From positions 1 to 64,000 of the forward strand of contig NZ_SDOY01000154.1 in the NCBI RefSeq assembly GCF_004117935.1: a stretch of DNA of 64,000 nucleotides, in the 5' to 3' direction. How positions within the stretch are numbered: the first letter of the stretch is position 1; each line of letters starts with the position of its first letter. A program made the position numbers and the translations under genes. Source of the stretch: Streptomyces roseicoloratus (GTDB lineage: Bacteria > Actinomycetota > Actinomycetes > Streptomycetales > Streptomycetaceae). Below are positions 59,870-64,000 of this stretch, in pieces. A model generated the notes under the pieces. It saw only the letters and a program-made list of their open reading frames with translations, was not told the origin of the DNA and ran no database searches.

Positions 59870-60385
59870 TCAGACGCGGTCCGGCTGCTTGCGCGTCGCC
59901 TGGCGGGGGGCCTGCTCCAGGAACGATTCGGCGGCCTGGACCGCCTCCTTCGCCGGGAGCGTGCGGAAGACCCAGGTCCGATAGGACCAGAAGCGGAACA
60001 GGGTCGCGACGCCGATGCCGAAGAACTTGAAGAAGTTGCTCTGCAGCGGGGTGTCCCAGCCGAAGCCGTACGTGGCGGTGTAGAGCACACCGTTCTCGAT
60101 GACGAGACCGACCAGGCTGAACAGCAGGAACAGCACCAGTTCCTTCGTACGGCCCGACTTGTCGCGGTCACGGTACGTGAAGTAGCGGAAGCCCACGTAG
60201 TTGAAGAGGATCGCCACCACCGTGGCGATGATGCCGGCCCGCACCACCGGAAGCTCGGTGACGTGGCGCACCAGGTTGAAGACGGCCAGGTTCACCAGGA
60301 CGCCCACGCCGCCGACCACGCCGAACTTGGCGACCTCGCGGACGAGCCGGTCCACTCGCATGCGCAGCGCGCCGGGTTCGCTCAT
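59870..60385 (-). CDS. GtrA-family membrane protein
   Basis: 171 residues from the ATG at 60385. Four hydrophobic segments: KFGVVGGVGVLVNLAVFNLV (about 20-39), VRAGIIATVVAILFNYVGFRY, ELVLFLLFSLVGLVIENGVLY and FFKFFGIGVATLFRFWSYRTWVF. The GtrA family flips or positions polyprenyl-linked sugars for cell-surface glycosylation. It is divergent from purK, as commonly found in actinobacteria. The basic tail extends to residue 171. Confidence 0.88.
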   Translation of the reverse strand: MSEPGALRMRVDRLVREVAKFGVVGGVGVLVNLAVFNLVRHVTELPVVRAGIIATVVAILFNYVGFRYFTYRDRDKSGRTKELVLFLLFSLVGLVIENGVLYTATYGFGWDTPLQSNFFKFFGIGVATLFRFWSYRTWVFRTLPAKEAVQAAESFLEQAPRQATRKQPDRV

Positions 60386-60560
60386 GGTGATGGCTCTGTC
60401 CCGTCCGGTTCGAGTGTGTTCCGCCGACGCCACGGACGGCGTCAACCCAGCCATGCTAACCAGCTGCCCCGTCGACCGCCCGTGATGTGCGCGATCCGTG
60501 TGCGACCCCACCCCGTCTGTGACAAAGCACAGCCGGAAGAGGTACCGGAACTTGTGCGGA

Positions 60561-60566
60561 TACCCT
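60561..60566 (+). promoter_or_regulatory. Leaderless -10 box of purK
   Basis: TACCCT (60561-60566), then 6 nt, then the GTG at 60573. AAGAGG lies too close to the start to be a good ribosome site. Confidence 0.45.
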
Positions 60567-60572
60567 AAGAGG

Positions 60573-61712
60573 GTGACGTTCCCGGTAGTCGGCATGGTCG
60601 GCGGCGGACAGCTCGCTCGTATGACACACGAGGCAGGCATCCCCCTCGGCATCAAGTTCAAGCTCCTCAGTGACACCCCGCAGGACTCGGCGGCCCAGGT
60701 GGTGAGCGAGGTCGTCATCGGCGACTATCGCGACCTGGACACGCTGCGTGACTTCGCGCGCGGATGTGACGTGATCACCTTCGACCACGAGCACGTGCCC
60801 GCGGAGCACCTGGCGGCCCTGGAAGCGGACGGTGTCGTCGTCCGCCCCGGCCGCTCGGCCCTCGCGCACGCCCAGGACAAGGGGGTGATGCGGGCGAAGC
60901 TCGACGAGATCGGCGTGCCGAGCCCGCGGCACCGCATCGTGGCGGACCCGGCCGACGCGGCGGCCTTCGCCGCCGAGGGCGACGGTTTCCCGATCATCCT
61001 CAAGACCGTGCGCGGCGGCTACGACGGCAAGGGCGTCTGGTTCGTGCGCTCGCAGGCCGACGCCGAGGACGCCTTCAAGGCCGGCGTCGCGGTCCTCGCC
61101 GAGGAGAAGGTCGACTTCTCGCGGGAACTCGCCGCGAACATCGTCCGCTCCCCGCACGGGCAGGCCGTCGCCTACCCGGTGGTCGAGTCCCGTCAGGTCG
61201 ACGGCGTCTGCGACACCGTGATCGCGCCCGCGCCCGAGCTGGACGACGAGCTCGCGGGGCAGGCCCAGGAGCTGGCCCTGCGGATCGCGAAGGAGCTGGA
61301 CGTCGTCGGTCACCTGGCCGTCGAGCTGTTCCAGACCCGCGACGGCCGGATCCTCGTCAACGAGCTCGCCATGCGCCCGCACAACTCCGGCCACTGGACC
61401 CAGGACGGCGCGGTCACCTCGCAGTTCGCCAACCACGTCCGGGCCGTCCTCGACCTCCCGCTGGGCGACCCCCGCCCGCGGGCGAAGTGGACCGTGATGT
61501 GCAATGTTCTGGGTGGCGACTACCCGGACATGTACCAGGCGTACCTGCACTGCATGGCCAGGGACCCCCAGCTCAAGATCCACATGTACGGCAAGGACGT
61601 GAAGCCCGGGCGCAAGGTGGGCCACGTCAACACCTACGGCGACGACCTGGACGACGTGCTGGAGCGCGCCCGTCACGCCGCCGACTACCTGCGAGGAACG
61701 ATCGTTGAGTAA
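60573..61712 (+). CDS. purK: N5-carboxyaminoimidazole ribonucleotide synthase
   Basis: 379 residues from GTG 60573. The N-terminal Rossmann start VVGMVGGGQLARM is typical of PurK. ATP-grasp motifs ILKTVRGGYDGKGVWFV, SRELAANIVRSPHGQAVAYPVVE, FQTRDGRILVNELAMRPHNSGHWT and SQFANHVRAVLDLPLG follow. It converts AIR, ATP and bicarbonate to N5-CAIR in purine synthesis. The stop overlaps the TTG start of purE by 8 bp, so the two are coupled. It probably uses a leaderless mRNA. Confidence 0.95.
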   Translation: MTFPVVGMVGGGQLARMTHEAGIPLGIKFKLLSDTPQDSAAQVVSEVVIGDYRDLDTLRDFARGCDVITFDHEHVPAEHLAALEADGVVVRPGRSALAHAQDKGVMRAKLDEIGVPSPRHRIVADPADAAAFAAEGDGFPIILKTVRGGYDGKGVWFVRSQADAEDAFKAGVAVLAEEKVDFSRELAANIVRSPHGQAVAYPVVESRQVDGVCDTVIAPAPELDDELAGQAQELALRIAKELDVVGHLAVELFQTRDGRILVNELAMRPHNSGHWTQDGAVTSQFANHVRAVLDLPLGDPRPRAKWTVMCNVLGGDYPDMYQAYLHCMARDPQLKIHMYGKDVKPGRKVGHVNTYGDDLDDVLERARHAADYLRGTIVE

Positions 61713-62244
61713 CCCGGCTGCTACGACCCCGCTCGTCGGCATCGCGATGGGATCCGACTCGGACTGGACCGTCATGGAGGCCGCGGCCCAGGCCCTGGAC
61801 GAGTTCGAGATCGCGTACGAGGTCAACGTCCTCTCCGCGCACCGCATGCCGCGCGAGATGATCGCGTACGGCGAGGAGGCCGCCGACCGCGGCCTGAAGG
61901 CGATCATCGCGGGCGCGGGCGGCGCCGCCCACCTGCCGGGCATGCTCGCCTCCGTCACCCCGCTGCCGGTGATCGGCGTGCCGGTGCCGCTGAAGTACCT
62001 CGACGGCATGGACTCGCTGCTCTCCATCGTGCAGATGCCGGCCGGGGTGCCGGTCGCGACCGTCTCGGTGGCCGGTGCCCGCAACGCCGGCCTGCTCGCC
62101 GCCCGCATGCTCGCCGCGCACGACCCCGAACTGCTCGGCCGGATGAAGGAGTTCCAGCAGGAGCTCAACGACCAGGCCACGGAGAAGGGCCGCCGGTTGC
62201 GGCAGAAGGTCGAGGGCGCCGGCTCCTTCGGGTTCGCCCAGTGA
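61705..62244 (+). CDS. purE: N5-CAIR mutase PurE
   Basis: 179 residues from the TTG at 61705. Class I PurE features: GIAMGSDSDWTVMEAAAQAL, YEVNVLSAHRMPREM (His active site), AGAGGAAHLPGMLAS, PVPLKYLDGMDSLLSIVQMPAGVPVATV. It moves the carboxyl group of N5-CAIR to C4, completing the PurK/PurE pair. An extension of about 15 residues (KVEGAGSFGFAQ) ends the protein. It overlaps purK at the start, and its stop overlaps the M19 dipeptidase GTG by 4 bp. Confidence 0.96.
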   Translation: MSNPAATTPLVGIAMGSDSDWTVMEAAAQALDEFEIAYEVNVLSAHRMPREMIAYGEEAADRGLKAIIAGAGGAAHLPGMLASVTPLPVIGVPVPLKYLDGMDSLLSIVQMPAGVPVATVSVAGARNAGLLAARMLAAHDPELLGRMKEFQQELNDQATEKGRRLRQKVEGAGSFGFAQ

Positions 62245-63437
62245 CCGCGGCGGCGGACCGCCTGGCGGAGGCGCGGGAACTCCTCGCCTCCGCGCCCGTC
62301 GTCGACGGCCACAACGACCTGCCGTGGGCGCTGCGCGAGCAGTGCGGCTACGACCTCGACGCGCTCGACATCGCGGGCGACCGCTCGGCCTCCCTGCACA
62401 CCGACCTCGCCCGGCTGCGGGCCGGCGGCGTCGGCGCCCAGTTCTGGTCGGTGTTCGTGCCGGGCCGGCTGGCCGGCGACCACGCGGTCAGCGCCACCCT
62501 GGAGCAGATCGACGCCGTCGACCGGCTGATCGAGCGGTACGGGGCGGACCTCGCGCCCGCGCTGACCGCCGACGACATGGAGTCGGCCCGCAAGGAGGGC
62601 CGGATCGCCTCCCTCAAGGGCGCCGAGGGCGGCCACTCGATCAACAACTCGCTGGCCACCCTGCGCGCCCTGCACGCCCTCGGCGTGCGCTACATGACGC
62701 TCACCCACAACGAGAACAACGACTGGGCGGACTCGGCCACCGACGAGCCGCGGCACGGCGGACTCACCGCCTTCGGCCGCGAGGTCGTCCGCGAGATGAA
62801 CCGCGCCGGTATGCTGGTCGACCTCTCGCACGTCGCCGCGACGACCATGCGCGACGCGCTGGACACCACGGCAGCGCCGGTGATCTTCTCGCACTCCTCG
62901 GCCCGCGCGGTCTGCGACCACCCGCGCAACATCCCGGACGAGGTCCTGGAGCGGCTGCCCGCCAACGGCGGCGTGGCGATGGCGACCTTCGTGCCGAAGT
63001 TCATCCTCCCCGCGGCCGTCGAGTGGACGGCCCGCGCCGACGAGAACATGCGCGCCCACGGCCTGCACCACCTCGCCACCACGCCGGACGCGATGGCGAT
63101 CCACCGTGCCTTCGAGGCCGACAACCCGCGCCCGATCGCGACGGCCGCCACGGTCGCCGACCACCTCGACCACATGCGCGAGGCCGCGGGCATCGACCAC
63201 ATCGGCATCGGCGGCGACTACGACGGCACGGCGTTCACGCCGGCCGGCCTCGACGACGTCGCCGGCTACCCGAACCTGGTCGCCGAGCTCCTGACCCGCG
63301 GCTGGTCGCACGCCGACCTGGCGAAGCTGACCTGGTCCAACGCGGTCCGGGTGCTCCGCGACGCGGAGGCGGTGGCCCGCGAACAGCGAACCCTGCGGGG
63401 CGCGTCGATCGCGACGATCGACACCTACGAAGGCTGA
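62241..63437 (+). CDS. M19-family membrane dipeptidase
   Basis: A 398-residue enzyme from GTG overlapping the purE stop. M19 features: PVVDGHNDLPWAL (metal His, Asp), FVPGRLAGDHAVSATLEQIDAVDRLI, IASLKGAEGGHSINNSLATL, YMTLTHNENNDWADS, LVDLSHVAATTMRDAL, IFSHSSARAVCDHPRNIPD and HIGIGGDYDG. It is a zinc dipeptidase cutting dipeptides and beta-lactam-like bonds; no signal peptide is visible, so it is probably cytosolic. It is the last gene of the purK-purE transcript. Confidence 0.93.
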   Translation: MTAAADRLAEARELLASAPVVDGHNDLPWALREQCGYDLDALDIAGDRSASLHTDLARLRAGGVGAQFWSVFVPGRLAGDHAVSATLEQIDAVDRLIERYGADLAPALTADDMESARKEGRIASLKGAEGGHSINNSLATLRALHALGVRYMTLTHNENNDWADSATDEPRHGGLTAFGREVVREMNRAGMLVDLSHVAATTMRDALDTTAAPVIFSHSSARAVCDHPRNIPDEVLERLPANGGVAMATFVPKFILPAAVEWTARADENMRAHGLHHLATTPDAMAIHRAFEADNPRPIATAATVADHLDHMREAAGIDHIGIGGDYDGTAFTPAGLDDVAGYPNLVAELLTRGWSHADLAKLTWSNAVRVLRDAEAVAREQRTLRGASIATIDTYEG

Positions 63438-63466
63438 ACCACCACACGCGACGTGGCACCGACCCC

Positions 63467-63497
63467 GAAAGGGCCCCCGCTCAGCGGGGGCTCTTTC
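63467..63497. terminator. Terminator after the dipeptidase
   Basis: GAAAGGGCCCCCGC (63467-63480) pairs (one mismatch) with GCGGGGGCTCTTTC (63484-63497), loop TCA. It can serve both strands. Confidence 0.82.
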
Positions 63498-63681
63498 GCA
63501 CTCCGGACCGCGCCTGGCAGGGCGGCGCCGGTCTTCGCACCCCCGTGTGGGCATTCGTCCCGCAGGGCGGGACGGGTGGGCACACGGGACGGCGCCCTTG
63601 CGGGCGCGTTCCGCACCTGCGCCTGGCCCCGCACGCACCAGCACGGCAGTGTCGTACGGACCTCCAGGCCGGGACGCCCGG

Positions 63682-63760
63682 CAAGGCCCGGCCGCCCAGC
63701 ACGGCAAGGCCCGCCGCCCAAGGCCCGATCGCCGAAGGCCCGGCCGCCCAGAGCCCGGCA
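63682..63760. repeat. AAGGCCCG repeat cluster
   Basis: Four copies of AAGGCCCG with CCGCC tails lie in the 348-bp spacer 63438-63785 (starts near 63683, 63705, 63720 and 63735). Apart from the terminator I see no other feature there. Confidence 0.5.
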
Positions 63761-63785
63761 AAACCGCCGCGCCCGCCGCGCGGCG

Positions 63786-64000
63786 TCAGGCGCGGGGACG
63801 CCCCATCGCCCGGTACGTCCACCCGGCCTCGCGCCACCGCACCGGGTCGAGCGCGTTGCGCCCGTCGAGGATGACGGGCGAGGTGACCACCGACGCCAGC
63901 TCCGCCGGATCCAGCCCGTCACGGAACTCGCGCCACTCGGTCAGATGCAGCACCACGTCCGCACCCCGCGCCGCGTCCAGCGCGGTCGGCGCGTAGCCGA
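63786..64000 (-). CDS. UDP-glucose 6-dehydrogenase, C-terminal end (truncated by window)
   Basis: Only the last about 71 residues are visible (stop TGA at 63786-63788). The tail GADVVLHLTEWREFR, VILDGRNALDPVRWREAGWTYRAMGRP is the C-terminal NAD(P)-domain signature of UDP-glucose/GDP-mannose dehydrogenases. The enzyme makes UDP-glucuronate for surface polysaccharides. The upstream catalytic Cys and Lys are outside the window. Confidence 0.85.
   Translation of the reverse strand, partial: GYAPTALDAARGADVVLHLTEWREFRDGLDPAELASVVTSPVILDGRNALDPVRWREAGWTYRAMGRPRA

Noticed and set aside
60456..63761. 1101-residue minus-strand open frame over purK, purE and the dipeptidase
   Set aside because: Antisense of three well-recognised genes; composition typical of shadow frames in high-G+C DNA.
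63481..63837. 118-residue minus-strand frame downstream of the UDP-glucose dehydrogenase gene
   Set aside because: Cys/Arg/Pro-rich translation of a repeat spacer with no RBS or homology look.

Overview
The window is about 72% G+C by impression, with third codon positions almost always G or C, many GTG starts, TANNNT promoters and dense four-base start/stop overlaps. Its gene set (two Rpf muralytic proteins, bldA tRNA, DivIC, an enolase locus, a SigB-family sigma factor with its partner-switch proteins) is that of a Streptomyces chromosome. From memory, gene order runs parallel, in reverse, to the Streptomyces coelicolor core region around SCO3058-SCO3104. I see no phage, IS element, rRNA operon or CRISPR array; this is chromosomal core with a few lineage-specific insertions.

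Layout. 1-8.8 kb: end of a DNA methylase gene, a membrane protein coupled to a Ser/Thr kinase, an LppU-like protein, two zinc-ribbon genes (one apparently frameshifted), a large secreted lectin, an AhpD-like protein next to a perfect Crp-type palindrome, a SurA-like lipoprotein and MazG. 8.8-15.4 kb: flavohaemoprotein, P450, two Rpf/LysM proteins (rpfC, rpfA; rpfA sits behind a c-di-AMP riboswitch) and enolase. 15.5-22.9 kb: divIC, a DUF501 gene, Ppx/GppA, a Phd/RelE toxin-antitoxin pair, Rex-operator-like sites ahead of ndh, a cyclopropane synthase and a secreted PLD-like protein. 23-30 kb: a MacB-type ABC exporter, bldA, a Bax-inhibitor-1 protein and small conserved genes. 30-37.9 kb: a tandem 101-bp repeat abutting a thiolase, SGNH hydrolase, cystathionine beta-synthase, AraC regulator, secreted nuclease-like protein and an RpiR regulator.

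38-47.7 kb: an operon of three roadblock/LC7 proteins plus a DUF4388-like protein, then an SRPBCC protein and a PLP decarboxylase facing away from a histidine-utilisation operon (hutU, an M20 amidohydrolase, hutF, hutI). A 12-bp motif is shared by the hut promoter and the rpiR promoter, suggesting that RpiR controls both. 48-51 kb: the sigma I module (sigI, arsI, prsI). 51.1-55.6 kb: four translationally coupled genes for exported proteins, two with sortase-type tails and a shared domain; this is my best candidate for an undescribed system. 55.8-64 kb: POT-family peptide transporter, a two-component system, GtrA protein, purK-purE, an M19 dipeptidase and the 3-prime end of a UDP-glucose dehydrogenase gene.

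Functional threads: cell-wall remodelling and development (Rpf proteins, c-di-AMP, bldA, divIC), redox control (ndh with Rex sites, flavohaemoprotein), histidine catabolism, and surface decoration. Short tandem repeats recur in coding and spacer DNA (periods 15, 18, 19, 36 and 101 bp). Several genes appear to be read from leaderless mRNAs. All calls were made by eye; no database search was run.
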